Below are positions 42,416 through 52,849 of a stretch of 64,000 bases of DNA, in pieces (the stretch's first letter is position 1; every line of letters begins with the position of its first letter). Below the pieces are notes generated by a model that did no database searches, was not told the origin of the DNA, and saw only the letters and a program-made list of their open reading frames with translations. Location of the stretch: NCBI RefSeq assembly GCF_030161395.1, contig NZ_BSST01000001.1, positions 496,001 through 560,000 on the forward strand. The letters run 5' to 3'. Both the position numbers and the translations under genes were made by a program. The DNA is from Thalassotalea insulae (GTDB taxonomy: Bacteria; Pseudomonadota; Gammaproteobacteria; Enterobacterales; Alteromonadaceae).

Positions 42416-43636
42416 TTACAGATTTTTAGTAATATGGTGTGAGGCTGCTGCAGTAAACACCACATCAGTTGAACTATTTAATGCAGTTTCTGCCGAGTCC
42501 TGGATCACGCCAATAATAAAACCAATCGCCACTACTTGCATAGCAATATCATTACTAATACCAAACAAGCTACAGGCAAGAGGGATCAGTAACAATGAAC
42601 CACCAGCAACACCAGAAGCTCCACAGGCCGAGATAGATGCGATAACACTCAATAAAATAGCGGTACCAAAGTCAACATTAATCCCTAGAGTATTTGCCGC
42701 AGCTAATGTTAGTACAGTAATGGTGATTGCTGCTCCCGCCATATTCACTGTGGCTCCTAATGGAATAGAGACCGAATACGTATCTTCATGTAAATCCAGT
42801 TTACGACAAAGTTCCATATTAACCGGAATATTAGCGGCAGAACTGCGGGTGAAAAATGCCGTAATACCTGAATTTTTTAAACAAGTCAGCACCAATGGGT
42901 ATGGATTTCTCTTCATAATTAAAAAGACGATCAACGGGTTAACAACCAAAGCAATGATCAACATAGCACTCAATAATACTATCACTAGCTGGCTAAACTC
43001 CCCTAAAGTTGAAAAGCCCGTCGTCGCAACTGTATTAGCGACTAATCCTAAAATCCCTAATGGCGCAAAACGTATCACTATTTTTACAATGCTAGATATT
43101 GCATCGGCTAAATCATGCACCATAGCTTTACTGCTGGCATTTGCTTTTTTTAAGGCAAAACCTAAACCTAAACCCCAGGCTAAAATACCGATAAAATTTC
43201 CGGTGGCTACCGCATTAATCGGATTATCTACCACCTTAAAAGCTAATGTAGTTAATACTTCGGTTAAGCCTTGAGGAGGGTTTGCTGTCGCCCCGGCCAA
43301 ATCAAGGGTCAAATGTACAGGAAATGAAAAGCTAATCAATACGGCAATAAAAGCCGCGCTTAATGTTCCTACTAAATATAAACCAACAATAGGTTTTAAA
43401 TTTGCATCACTATTAGCCTTTTGATTAGCGATAGATGAAGCCACTAGCACTAATACTAAAATCGGCGCTACCGCTTTTAAGCCGTTAACGAACAAGCTTC
43501 CTAATATAGATAATGATTTAGCAAGTTCAGGAGCAGCAACCGCTAGCGCAACACCGAATAAAATGGCAATAATAATTTGATTAACAAGACTAATAGATTG
43601 TACTTTTCTATAGACTGAGGATGATGCAAGACTCAT
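42416..43636 (-). CDS. sstT: Sodium/serine-threonine symporter SstT
   Basis: A 406-residue member of the dicarboxylate/amino acid:cation symporter family. Multiple membrane segments are visible. The re-entrant loop STRSSAANIPVN-like region (FFTRSSAANIPVNMELCRKL) and the ATVNMAGAAI motif are typical of SstT. It imports serine and threonine with sodium, which suits a marine cell. It is monocistronic. Confidence 0.93.
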   Translation of the reverse strand: MSLASSSVYRKVQSISLVNQIIIAILFGVALAVAAPELAKSLSILGSLFVNGLKAVAPILVLVLVASSIANQKANSDANLKPIVGLYLVGTLSAAFIAVLISFSFPVHLTLDLAGATANPPQGLTEVLTTLAFKVVDNPINAVATGNFIGILAWGLGLGFALKKANASSKAMVHDLADAISSIVKIVIRFAPLGILGLVANTVATTGFSTLGEFSQLVIVLLSAMLIIALVVNPLIVFLIMKRNPYPLVLTCLKNSGITAFFTRSSAANIPVNMELCRKLDLHEDTYSVSIPLGATVNMAGAAITITVLTLAAANTLGINVDFGTAILLSVIASISACGASGVAGGSLLLIPLACSLFGISNDIAMQVVAIGFIIGVIQDSAETALNSSTDVVFTAAASHHITKNL

Positions 43637-43727
43637 ATTGACTCAACTTTTTATTGTTATTAAGAGGGCTTTTTACCACTGACATCACGCCTTTGTCTAC
43701 TGTTAATTCGATATTAACAGTATCAAG

Positions 43728-45113
43728 CTAAGCGATTTCACTGTTGTCGATCTGACTGACACTGAATTTATCTAAATGGCGCTCAACCATGAACTCTTTA
43801 CAGACAAAATAACCAATTGCCATCACGAGTTGTTCGCCAGAAAAAACCAGCGGAATACGGTTACGTTGCCAAGTTGGCACCGCTAACTCCTGCCAAATTT
43901 TTTTCAGCGATCGGCTATGTTGGCGATAATCCGGTTGGCACTTAGGGTTTTGATGACTAAAACTCAATCGTAGTTCAGTGACACCTTTGGGCAAGGAGAA
44001 TGCCATCGCGTTAACATCACCTAGGTTGGCAGTTAACTTATTTTGAGGCGTTAACTGTAGTTTCCCTAAATTATCAGGCAAATCAACAACGCTGCCATTT
44101 AAATCAGCTAATTTAAGCTGTTGCTGCCAATGGCTAAGATCAGCGAATTCAGGCGTAAGGTGCAAGGTATCTTGAAAACGACGTAACCACACAGCCCCTA
44201 ATTTTACCGCCGGCGCTTTATCTTGTGGTGCATTTAACTGTTGTCTTATCTGAGCTAACTGAGCAGTACTTGGCATTAATTGCTGATGCTGAGCAAGAAA
44301 ATAGCGCATTAAATAATTAAAGCGGCTAGGTGACAATAATAAGAGCTTAGAAACAGATAACACCTTTGTCTGTAATGTACACTGAGCCAGATCCTGCTGA
44401 GCAATTTCATCTATCAACTGCTGAGCATCCTGACAATGTTGTGCACTACGTGCTATGGTGGTAGCAATACTCGGCCAGCGTAGTCTAAGAGCTGGCATCA
44501 CCTTTTGGCGAATAAAATTACGGTCAAATTGACAATCTTGATTAGATTCATCCTCAACCCAGGTTAAACCCCACTCTTGTGCTCTAGCAACAATCTGTGC
44601 TCGGCTAAGCGTTAAGAATGGTCGGCACAGTTGAAGCGTACCTTTTTCAGTAAATAACTCACCGTCAGAGGTCATTGCCGACAATCCTTTGAGTCCAGCG
44701 CCTCTTTTTAGTGCTAATAAAAAGGTTTCACTCTGATCATCCAAATGATGGCCTGTCACTACTACGCCATTCTCACCTGCAAGCTCTTTTAAGACTTGAT
44801 AACGGGCTGTTCTCGCTTGTTCTTCCAAACTTCGTTGTGAATTATTTTTTAACTTAAGCTGTTTAGCATTAAACGGCAGAGACAAGCGCAAACATTGCTG
44901 GCGAACAAAATCCTGCCAGCTATCAGCCTGCTCACTTAGTCCGTGATTGACATAGCAAACGCTAACCGGTGAGCTTAATGCATTTCTTTTGACTAAATTT
45001 GATACTTCGTGCAACAGTACAATAGAATCAACGCCACCACTACAGGCCAAAATCAAGGATTGATCAGAATATTGACCAAGATGCTCAAGTAATAGTGAAC
45101 TAAATAATGACAT
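43728..45113 (-). CDS. tilS: tRNA(Ile)-lysidine synthase
   Basis: TilS converts C34 of the AUA-decoding tRNA-Ile to lysidine. The 461-residue protein has the PP-loop CSGGVDS (24-30) and the TGHHLDDQSETFLLALKRG segment. The C-terminal substrate domain contains the KKIWQELAVPTWQRNRIPLV motif. It lies 46 bp after accA, in the order seen in other gammaproteobacteria. Confidence 0.96.
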   Translation of the reverse strand: MSLFSSLLLEHLGQYSDQSLILACSGGVDSIVLLHEVSNLVKRNALSSPVSVCYVNHGLSEQADSWQDFVRQQCLRLSLPFNAKQLKLKNNSQRSLEEQARTARYQVLKELAGENGVVVTGHHLDDQSETFLLALKRGAGLKGLSAMTSDGELFTEKGTLQLCRPFLTLSRAQIVARAQEWGLTWVEDESNQDCQFDRNFIRQKVMPALRLRWPSIATTIARSAQHCQDAQQLIDEIAQQDLAQCTLQTKVLSVSKLLLLSPSRFNYLMRYFLAQHQQLMPSTAQLAQIRQQLNAPQDKAPAVKLGAVWLRRFQDTLHLTPEFADLSHWQQQLKLADLNGSVVDLPDNLGKLQLTPQNKLTANLGDVNAMAFSLPKGVTELRLSFSHQNPKCQPDYRQHSRSLKKIWQELAVPTWQRNRIPLVFSGEQLVMAIGYFVCKEFMVERHLDKFSVSQIDNSEIA

Positions 45114-45159
45114 GGGAAAGGTGCGGCCTATTCAAACATTGGATAAGCCGCATATAGAA

Positions 45160-46116
45160 TTAACAATAACCGTAGGACATCAAACGCTGATAACGCTGCT
45201 CGATCAATTCTTCTTTCGATAACCCTTCTAACTCAGCTAAATCAGATTTAATCGCTTGCTTTAACAACGCTGCCATTTCATCCATATCACGATGTGCACC
45301 GCCCATAGGTTCTTCGACAACCTTATCAATTAACCCTAATTCTTTAATACGATTTGCTGTTATCCCCATAGCTTCTGCAGCTGTAGAGGCTTTTTCTGCC
45401 GTTTTCCATAGAATTGACGCACAGCCTTCCGGTGAAATAACAGAATAAGTTGAATACTGCAGCATATTAACGCGATCACCAACACCAATCGCTAATGCAC
45501 CGCCTGAACCACCTTCACCAATGACCGTACAAACAATCGGCACATTTAATCGCGCCATCACTTTTAAGTTTTTAGCTATTGCTTCACTTTGACCACGCTC
45601 TTCTGCACCAATACCAGGGTAAGCCCCTGGGGTGTCAATAAAGGTGACAATTGGCATATTAAAACGTTCAGCCAGTTCCATTAAACGCAAAGCTTTACGG
45701 TACCCTTCCGGACGCGGCATACCAAAATTACGTTTAACTTTTTCCGATGTTGAACGCCCTTTTTGATGACCTATGATCATCACCGCTTTGCCATCAATTC
45801 GAGCCGTACCACCAACAATTGCTTTATCATCGGCATAAGCACGATCACCGGCTAGTTCATCAAAGTCAGTAAAAATACGTGATAAATAATCTTTGGTATA
45901 AGGACGTTGTGGATGACGTGCTACCCGTGCGGTTTGCCAAGGATCTAAACTAGCAAAGATCTTCCGAGTTTGTTCCTTATTTTTCTCACGTAATTGTGAA
46001 ATTTGCTCTTCTAGGTCAAGATCTAATTCCTGCCCGTTATTCACTAACTGTAACTCTTCAATTTTTGCTTCAAGTTCCGCAATCGGTTGCTCAAAGTCTA
46101 AAAAATTTAATGACAT
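45160..46116 (-). CDS. accA: Acetyl-CoA carboxylase carboxyltransferase subunit alpha
   Basis: AccA pairs with AccD to carboxylate acetyl-CoA, the committed step of fatty acid synthesis. The 318-residue length is standard. MSLNFLDFEQPIAELEAKI, the HPQRPYTKDYL segment, IGHQKGR, and GEGGSGGALAIGVGDRV with the oxyanion glycines are visible. It follows dnaE, as is usual, and AccD is not in the window. Confidence 0.98.
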   Translation of the reverse strand: MSLNFLDFEQPIAELEAKIEELQLVNNGQELDLDLEEQISQLREKNKEQTRKIFASLDPWQTARVARHPQRPYTKDYLSRIFTDFDELAGDRAYADDKAIVGGTARIDGKAVMIIGHQKGRSTSEKVKRNFGMPRPEGYRKALRLMELAERFNMPIVTFIDTPGAYPGIGAEERGQSEAIAKNLKVMARLNVPIVCTVIGEGGSGGALAIGVGDRVNMLQYSTYSVISPEGCASILWKTAEKASTAAEAMGITANRIKELGLIDKVVEEPMGGAHRDMDEMAALLKQAIKSDLAELEGLSKEELIEQRYQRLMSYGYC

Positions 46117-46179
46117 ATGCTTAAAGTACCTAAGTTATCTTTACTTTTATACGGTGTTAATAATGTCTTGCTGACACTA

Positions 46180-49100
46180 TCATTTAAATTCTAATGCGAC
46201 TTTCTCTTCTCCCAGTAAGCCTTTTAACTGGTTTAATAAGGCATCCTGAGGTGTTACGCGCCATTGCACGCCTAATTCTAGCATAGCTTGTGCTTCATCT
46301 CTTTGATAAAACACCCGAACCGGGCAAGTACCATCTTTATATTCCGACAATAATTCGGAAAATTGTTCAACAAAACCCGATGAAACCTCATTTTTGTCGA
46401 TACTGACATCTAAAGACGACACATAATTTTCCCTCGCATCGGCAATGGTCATTATATCGCGACCGGTCATTGTAATACCACCGGAGTAATCATCAAAGCT
46501 GACCTGTCCACTGCAAACTAAAATTGCGTCACTTTCCAATAGTTCAGCAAATCTATCATAGTCATCAGGGAACAGTCGAACATCCATACGGGCACTTTTA
46601 TCATCTAAAGTGACTAAAGCCCAACGACGACCGCGTTTATTGACCATCACCCGCACACCGATCACTAAACCGACGGCAGTCACCGACTTATCTTTTCCTG
46701 TCGGCTGCATACTCACCAGGCGACCAGATGAATATTTTTTAATTTCTTTTAGATAGCGATTAATCGGATGCCCAGTTAAATACAGTCCTAAGGTTTCTTT
46801 TTCACCGTCAAGCCATACTTCTTCAGGCCAAGGAGCAACTTCTTTAAAAGCTTGGCGGGTATCTTCCGGCTGTTCATTAATCAAACCAAAAAGGTCATCC
46901 TGCCCGATGGCTTGTGCCTTTGCATGCTGCTCTGCTGCTTTAATCGCCTCAGGCAAAGATTCAAATAAAGCGGCGCGATGAGGCGCTTCTTTATCTTTAA
47001 TTTGCAACTTAGGCCCAAGATTATCCATAGCGCCTGATTTCACTAGACGCTCTAATACCCTTTTATTGGTTTTCTTTAAATCAACTCGAGCACAAAAATC
47101 GAATAAATCGGCAAAAGGACCGCCACTTTCCCGAGCAGCAATAATGGCTTCAATCGGGCCTTCTCCAACCCCTTTGACAGCACCAATACCATAAACGATT
47201 TGATTATCATCATTGACGGTAAACTTATATTGACCACTGTTAACATCTGGCGGTAATAAGTCCAGCCCCATATTTTTACATTCGTCAACAAGGGTAACTA
47301 TTTTATCGGTATTATCCATATCCGCCGACATTACCGCCGCCATAAATGGCGCAGGATAATGGGCTTTCATCCATAAAGTCTGATAAGAAACTAAAGCATA
47401 AGCAGCTGAATGCGATTTATTAAATCCATAACCGGCGAATTTTTCCACCAGGTCAAAGATTTTCATCGCCAACTCGCCATCTACCCCACGATTAATTGCA
47501 CCTTGCTCAAAACCAGCGCGCTGCTTCGCCATTTCCTCCGGTTTTTTCTTACCCATGGCGCGACGCAACATGTCGGCACCACCAAGAGTGTATCCCGCCA
47601 ACACCTGAGCAATCTGCATGACCTGCTCTTGATATAAAATGATACCGTAGGTTGGTTCTAGAATAGGCTTAAGGTCTTCATGCTGCCAAGTAGAGTCTGG
47701 ATAAGAAATTTCTTCTCGGCCATGCTTACGCTCAATAAAATTATCAACCATACCTGACTGCAATGGACCAGGACGGAAAAGAGCTACCAAGGCGATAATA
47801 TCTTCAAAACAATCGGGTTTAAGCTTATCGATCAAGGCTTTCATACCGCTGGATTCCAGCTGGAATACCGCGGTAGTTTGTGACGACAACAATAACTTAA
47901 ACGATTTTTTATCTTCTAAGGGAATCGCTGCGATATCAATCGGTTCTTTACCAGCTTTTAGCAGCTTCTCGTCTGCCATTTCTATTGCCCATTGCAATAT
48001 GGTTAAGGTTCTTAACCCTAAGAAGTCAAACTTAACCAGCCCAGCATCTTCAACATCGTTTTTATCAAATTGAGTAACCGGGTTTTTACCTTCATCATCA
48101 CAATATAACGGAGCAAAATCGGTAATAGTTGTCGGTGAAATTACCACGCCACCGGCATGTTTTCCGGCATTACGGGTTGTGCCTTCTAAGATACGGCACA
48201 TATCAATTAAATCTTTAACTTCACTGTCTTGTGCGTAGACTTCCGGCAGCTTAGGTTCAGCATCAAACGCTTTCGCCAGCGTCATGCCTGGATCGCCAGG
48301 CACTAACTTAGAAATCCGGTCAACAAAGCCATAAGGGTGACCAAGCACCCGACCAACATCGCGAATAACCGCTTTGGCAGCCATAGTACCGAACGTAATA
48401 ATTTGTGATACCGCATCTCGACCATAAAGTTCAGCAACATGATCGATAACTTCATCCCGTCGATCCATACAAAAATCGATATCGAAATCTGGCATAGATA
48501 CCCGTTCGGGATTAAGAAAACGTTCGAAAAGTAAATCAAATTCCAGTGGGTCTAAATCGGTAATTTTTTGCGCATACGCCACTAATGACCCCGCACCGGA
48601 GCCACGCCCTGGCCCAACGGGAATGTTATTATCTTTACTCCACTGAATGAACTCCATCACGATCAGAAAGTAACCAGGAAAACCCATGTTATTGATTACT
48701 TCCAGCTCAATCGCTAAACGTTCATCGTAAGGCTTACGCTTTTCGGCAAAATCAGGGGCGTCTTTATCAAAAAGAAACTCAAGCCGCTCTTGAAGACCTT
48801 CTTCCGATACTTTGACGAGATAGTCCTCTATTGTCATACCATCGGTTGGAAAGTCAGGCAAAAAGTACTCGCCTAGGCGTACGGTAACATTACAACGTTT
48901 AGCAATTTCAACGGTGTTTTCCAACGCTTCAGGAATATCAGCAAACAGCTCGAGCATTTCCGCTTCACTGCGTAAGTACTGCTGCGGACTATATTTTTTC
49001 GGTCGGCGTTTATCGTCTAAAGTAAAACCATCATGAATTGCAACACGAATTTCATGCGCTTCAAACAGGTCTTCCGTTAAAAACACCACTTCATTAGTAG

Positions 49101-49755
49101 CAACAACAGGTAAGTGCTGTTGCTCTGCAAGTGCTACGGCTAAATGCAGATAGTTTTCTTCATTTTCCCGACCAGTACGGATCAATTCCAAATAATAACG
49201 TTCAGGGAAATACTGCTGATAAAACGCCACCATTTGTTCTACTTGCGTATGATTGCCTTTTAACAGCGCTTGACCAACATCACCTTCACGGCCGCCCGAA
49301 AGTATAATAAGCCCAGGCGCATATTCAATCAGCCATTCTTTATCAATCACAGCTTTGTTTTGCACATGACCGCGCAAATATGCCTTAGAAATAAGCTCAG
49401 TTAGATTTTTATAACCGGTATTATCTGTGGCTAATACCACTAAGCGAAACAGTGCATCACCTAGTTCTTCACTTTGCACCCAAAAATCAGAACCGATTAT
49501 CGGTTTGATCCCTGCGCCATGAGCGGCATGATAATATTTAACTAAGCCACAAAGATTGGTTTGATCGGTAAGCGCGATTGCCGGCATCTGCAAATCTGCG
49601 GCTTTGCTAATAATAGGCTTGACCTTATTAAGGCCATCCGACATTGAAAAGTCACTATGAACGCGCAAGTGGACAAACTGAGGAGCTGGTGCAATTTGTT
49701 CTGCTTCCGAATCGCCCCCCTCCACTAGCTGCTGTGTATCAATGTCTTGGCTCAT
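46180..49755 (-). CDS. dnaE: DNA polymerase III subunit alpha
   Basis: The replicative polymerase catalytic subunit, 1191 residues. The PHP domain starts HLRVHSDFSMSDG. The palm carries the catalytic aspartates in MPDFDIDFCMDRRDEV. The finger/thumb signature GRGSGAGSLVAYA and the C-terminal OB fold (around SVTAVGLVIGVRVMVNKRGRRWA) follow. It is about 30 residues longer than E. coli DnaE, partly from a 20-residue acidic N-terminal extension before the PHP domain. The start overlaps the rnhB stop (ATGA) and AAGGAA precedes it, so the extension is real. Confidence 0.98.
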   Translation of the reverse strand: MSQDIDTQQLVEGGDSEAEQIAPAPQFVHLRVHSDFSMSDGLNKVKPIISKAADLQMPAIALTDQTNLCGLVKYYHAAHGAGIKPIIGSDFWVQSEELGDALFRLVVLATDNTGYKNLTELISKAYLRGHVQNKAVIDKEWLIEYAPGLIILSGGREGDVGQALLKGNHTQVEQMVAFYQQYFPERYYLELIRTGRENEENYLHLAVALAEQQHLPVVATNEVVFLTEDLFEAHEIRVAIHDGFTLDDKRRPKKYSPQQYLRSEAEMLELFADIPEALENTVEIAKRCNVTVRLGEYFLPDFPTDGMTIEDYLVKVSEEGLQERLEFLFDKDAPDFAEKRKPYDERLAIELEVINNMGFPGYFLIVMEFIQWSKDNNIPVGPGRGSGAGSLVAYAQKITDLDPLEFDLLFERFLNPERVSMPDFDIDFCMDRRDEVIDHVAELYGRDAVSQIITFGTMAAKAVIRDVGRVLGHPYGFVDRISKLVPGDPGMTLAKAFDAEPKLPEVYAQDSEVKDLIDMCRILEGTTRNAGKHAGGVVISPTTITDFAPLYCDDEGKNPVTQFDKNDVEDAGLVKFDFLGLRTLTILQWAIEMADEKLLKAGKEPIDIAAIPLEDKKSFKLLLSSQTTAVFQLESSGMKALIDKLKPDCFEDIIALVALFRPGPLQSGMVDNFIERKHGREEISYPDSTWQHEDLKPILEPTYGIILYQEQVMQIAQVLAGYTLGGADMLRRAMGKKKPEEMAKQRAGFEQGAINRGVDGELAMKIFDLVEKFAGYGFNKSHSAAYALVSYQTLWMKAHYPAPFMAAVMSADMDNTDKIVTLVDECKNMGLDLLPPDVNSGQYKFTVNDDNQIVYGIGAVKGVGEGPIEAIIAARESGGPFADLFDFCARVDLKKTNKRVLERLVKSGAMDNLGPKLQIKDKEAPHRAALFESLPEAIKAAEQHAKAQAIGQDDLFGLINEQPEDTRQAFKEVAPWPEEVWLDGEKETLGLYLTGHPINRYLKEIKKYSSGRLVSMQPTGKDKSVTAVGLVIGVRVMVNKRGRRWALVTLDDKSARMDVRLFPDDYDRFAELLESDAILVCSGQVSFDDYSGGITMTGRDIMTIADARENYVSSLDVSIDKNEVSSGFVEQFSELLSEYKDGTCPVRVFYQRDEAQAMLELGVQWRVTPQDALLNQLKGLLGEEKVALEFK

Positions 49756-50390
49756 GAATTTCCTTCATTATTTAATACCGCGGCAACCGGTTTAAAACTC
49801 TTACGATAACAGTCTAATACGCCGTGTTCGACAATTTTTTCCAAATGAAGTTTAGTTGGGTAACCTTTATGACTGGCAAAACCATATTGTGGGTAACACT
49901 TATCCAGTGCAATCATTTCATCATCTCGGGCCACTTTCGCAATAATGGATGCAGCGCTAATTTCTGTCACCCGGGCATCACCTTTAACGACCGGCTGGCT
50001 GGCAATCTTTCCAGATTCACCATAAAAACTTGGAGTGCGGTTACCATCCACCAGTACATGATCAGGCTCAACCGATAAGCCCTGCACTGCCCTTTGCATC
50101 GCTAGCATAGTAGCATGTAAAATATTTAAGGTATCTATTTCCTCTGGCGTTGCTCGACCAATACACCAAGCAATTGCTTTAGCTTTAATTTCTTCGGCTA
50201 ACAGTTGGCGCTTTTTCTCAGATAGTTTTTTGGAGTCTGCTAAACCATCAATCGGATTATCGGGGTCAAGAATAACTGCCGCAGTGACCACATCTCCTAC
50301 CAGAGGACCTCGGCCAACTTCATCGACACCAGCAATACAATAGGCAACAGGATATTCAAATGGAGGTAACGTTACTTTCGCCATAATCAC
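49752..50390 (-). CDS. rnhB: Ribonuclease HII
   Basis: RNase HII cuts RNA in RNA-DNA hybrids and removes single ribonucleotides from DNA. The 212-residue protein carries the DEDD-type active site: AGVDEVGRGPLVG, the LVDGNR segment, and the VKGDARVTEISAASIIAKVARD region. It overlaps lpxB and dnaE by 4 bp each (ATGA). Confidence 0.96.
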   Translation of the reverse strand: MIMAKVTLPPFEYPVAYCIAGVDEVGRGPLVGDVVTAAVILDPDNPIDGLADSKKLSEKKRQLLAEEIKAKAIAWCIGRATPEEIDTLNILHATMLAMQRAVQGLSVEPDHVLVDGNRTPSFYGESGKIASQPVVKGDARVTEISAASIIAKVARDDEMIALDKCYPQYGFASHKGYPTKLHLEKIVEHGVLDCYRKSFKPVAAVLNNEGNS

Positions 50391-51565
50391 TTTTTGTTTG
50401 ATAAGTATAATTGACTAACCGCATTGGCGGCCTGCTCACTGGCATTTTGTTTTAAACTTTGATGAATGTCAGTAAAAGCCTGATCCAGCTGCGACTGATC
50501 CTGATAAAGTCGTTCTTTAATCAGTGGCACTATATTATTAGCTGTTACCTGTGATTGCAGTAATTCAGGTACTAAAGCTTTATTCGCCAACAAGTTCGGC
50601 AAAGAAAACCATTTTAATTTCACAAAGCCTTTGAATAAATGATAGGTCAGAGGATTGAATTTATAACAAATCACCATAGGACGTTTAATTAATGCCGCTT
50701 CTAAGGTTACTGTACCAGAGGCGGTTAATAGACAATCACTGGCAGCCATAACCTGTTGAGTTTGGCCAACAATGACCTTAACCGCTAACTCAGGCGCGAT
50801 ACGCTGATGTAATTCTTCAAACTGCCGAGCTCGCTTTTCGCTGATCATAGGAGCAACAAGCACTAACTCACCATCTTGTTGCATTAATTGCCGAGCAGTC
50901 AGTAAAAAAGGTTCAACTAACCGAGCTAATTCGCCACCACGGCTCCCCGGCATTAGGGCCAATATTTTTTTATCCAGTGGTAAATGCAAGGATGCCCGTG
51001 CCTGTGCTTTATCGGAAACTAAAGGAATATCATCCGCCAGTGAATGACCAACAAATTGACACGGTACCTGATGTTGATCATAAAAGGCTTTCTCAAATGG
51101 CAGTAAGGACAACATTAAATTCGTTGCTTTGGCGATTTTAAAAATACGCTTTTGTCGCCACGCCCAAACACTCGGGCTAACATAATGTACTGTAGTTATA
51201 CCTTGCGCTTTTAAACTTGCTTCTAAACGTAAATTAAAATCAGGGGCATCAATACCAATAAAAACATCGGGCTTTTGTTGAGAGAAATAATCAACCAAAG
51301 AGTCTTTAACCTGAAACAAGCGTCTTAAGCGGCCTAATACTTCAAAAATGCCCATAACAGACAATTCTTCCATATCAAACAGACTATCAAAACCAAGCGC
51401 CAGCATCTTAGGCCCACCAATACCGACAAAACGGGCATTAGGAAAGCGTGTCATTAATGATTCCATCAAACCGGCACCTAAAGTGTCACCGGAATGTTCA
51501 CCGACAACTATGGCAAAAACCGGCGCAATATCAGAAAGCGCTGAAGAGCTATGAGTAACTTCCAT
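50387..51565 (-). CDS. lpxB: Lipid-A-disaccharide synthase
   Basis: LpxB joins UDP-2,3-diacylglucosamine and lipid X to form the lipid A disaccharide. The 392-residue protein has VVGEHSGDTLGAGL near the N-terminus, FVGIGGPKM, YVSPSVWAWRQKR, and LMPGSRGGEL. The C-terminal SGTVTLEAAL segment binds UDP. It follows lpxA with a 9-bp gap and overlaps rnhB by 4 bp. Confidence 0.96.
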   Translation of the reverse strand: MEVTHSSSALSDIAPVFAIVVGEHSGDTLGAGLMESLMTRFPNARFVGIGGPKMLALGFDSLFDMEELSVMGIFEVLGRLRRLFQVKDSLVDYFSQQKPDVFIGIDAPDFNLRLEASLKAQGITTVHYVSPSVWAWRQKRIFKIAKATNLMLSLLPFEKAFYDQHQVPCQFVGHSLADDIPLVSDKAQARASLHLPLDKKILALMPGSRGGELARLVEPFLLTARQLMQQDGELVLVAPMISEKRARQFEELHQRIAPELAVKVIVGQTQQVMAASDCLLTASGTVTLEAALIKRPMVICYKFNPLTYHLFKGFVKLKWFSLPNLLANKALVPELLQSQVTANNIVPLIKERLYQDQSQLDQAFTDIHQSLKQNASEQAANAVSQLYLSNKK

Positions 51566-51574
51566 AGGAACAGG

Positions 51575-52345
51575 TTAACGAATAATGCCGCGTTTAGATG
51601 AGGCAATAAATTGAGTAAAGAGTGAAATTTCATCACTGGCAGCAATCGATTCAGCAATTTCTTCTAGTGCTTGCTCAACGGTTAAGCCCTGACGATAGAC
51701 TTTACGGTATGCTTGCTTAATTGCACGCACGGATTCAGCACTAAAACCACGGCGTTTCAATCCTTCACTATTTAAGCCAAAAGGTTTCGCGCCATTGCCA
51801 GATGCCATGACATAGGGTGGAATATCTTTTAGTACTAATGACGTTGCAGCTACAAAGCTGTGAGCCCCGATATGACAAAATTGATGAACACCACTCATGC
51901 CACCTAAAATGGCATAATCCCCTACATGAACATGACCTGCAATAGAAGCATTATTAGCAAGAATGCAATGATTACCAACCACACAGTCATGGGCAACATG
52001 GGTATACGCCATAAACAGATTGTTGCTACCGATTTGGGTAATCCCCTGATCTTGGATTGTACCTCGATGTACGGTACAAGATTCACGAAAAACATTATTC
52101 TCGCCAATCACTAATTCTGTCGGTTCACCGGCGTATTTCAAATCCTGACAATCTTCACCAATTGAGGCAAATTGAAAAATTCGGTTACCTTTACCTATCC
52201 GAGTTGGTCCATTGATCACCACATTAGGACCAATAACACAATCATCTCCGATAACGACATTTTTGCTAATATAAGTCCAAGGACCGATAGTAACATTCTG
52301 ACCAATTTGCGCACCAGCTTCGACTATTGCTTGTGGATGAATCAA
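51575..52345 (-). CDS. lpxA: UDP-N-acetylglucosamine acyltransferase
   Basis: LpxA adds the first 3-hydroxyacyl chain of lipid A. The 256-residue protein is a left-handed beta helix of hexapeptide repeats (ending near residue 185). The catalytic histidine lies in AYTHVAHDCVVGNHC. A helical C-terminal part (GFSAESVRAIKQAYRKVYRQGLT) follows. The fabZ-lpxA-lpxB order and close spacing indicate one operon. Confidence 0.97.
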   Translation of the reverse strand: MIHPQAIVEAGAQIGQNVTIGPWTYISKNVVIGDDCVIGPNVVINGPTRIGKGNRIFQFASIGEDCQDLKYAGEPTELVIGENNVFRESCTVHRGTIQDQGITQIGSNNLFMAYTHVAHDCVVGNHCILANNASIAGHVHVGDYAILGGMSGVHQFCHIGAHSFVAATSLVLKDIPPYVMASGNGAKPFGLNSEGLKRRGFSAESVRAIKQAYRKVYRQGLTVEQALEEIAESIAASDEISLFTQFIASSKRGIIR

Positions 52346-52366
52346 TGGATTTTGCTCCTAACAGGT

Positions 52367-52819
52367 TTATAACTTACGTCGTGCACACATTAAATCGGCA
52401 GAGCAAACCACTTTGCCATCAACTTTTGCTTCACCGTAGAACTTCCACATACCGCGGCGTTCTTTAATAAATTCAACATGCAAGTGCATAGTATCACCGG
52501 GGACCACTGGCTGTTTAAATTTGGCATTATCAATAGAAGCAAATAGGTACATTTCATCTTCCGCACGACTTTCCGCTGATTTAAAACCTAAAATACCGGT
52601 AGCTTGTGCTAAAGCTTCTAAGATCATGACGCCAGGAAATATCGCCAAATCAGGAAAATGTCCGGTAAATACCGGTTCGTTAAATGTTACATTCTTAATG
52701 GCGTGCAACCACTTGCCTGCTTGATAATCTAAAACACGATCCACTAATAGCATCGGGTAACGATGTGGAATTAATTTTTGTATTTCTTGTACATCAATAA
52801 TGTTATTTTGCGATTCCAA
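52367..52819 (-). CDS. fabZ: 3-hydroxyacyl-ACP dehydratase FabZ
   Basis: FabZ dehydrates 3-hydroxyacyl-ACP in fatty acid elongation and competes with LpxA for the hydroxyacyl pool. The 150-residue hotdog-fold protein has IPHRYPMLLVDRV, then FTGHFPDLAIFPGVMILEALAQ with the catalytic His and Glu. It lies between lpxD and lpxA, 30 and 21 bp away. Confidence 0.97.
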   Translation of the reverse strand: MESQNNIIDVQEIQKLIPHRYPMLLVDRVLDYQAGKWLHAIKNVTFNEPVFTGHFPDLAIFPGVMILEALAQATGILGFKSAESRAEDEMYLFASIDNAKFKQPVVPGDTMHLHVEFIKERRGMWKFYGEAKVDGKVVCSADLMCARRKL

Positions 52820-52849
52820 ATCACTGTCCTTTTATTGATTGAATAACAA

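Noticed and set aside
42720..43274. 184-residue plus-strand frame inside sstT
   Set aside because: Antisense shadow of a clear transporter gene; no recognisable protein features of its own.
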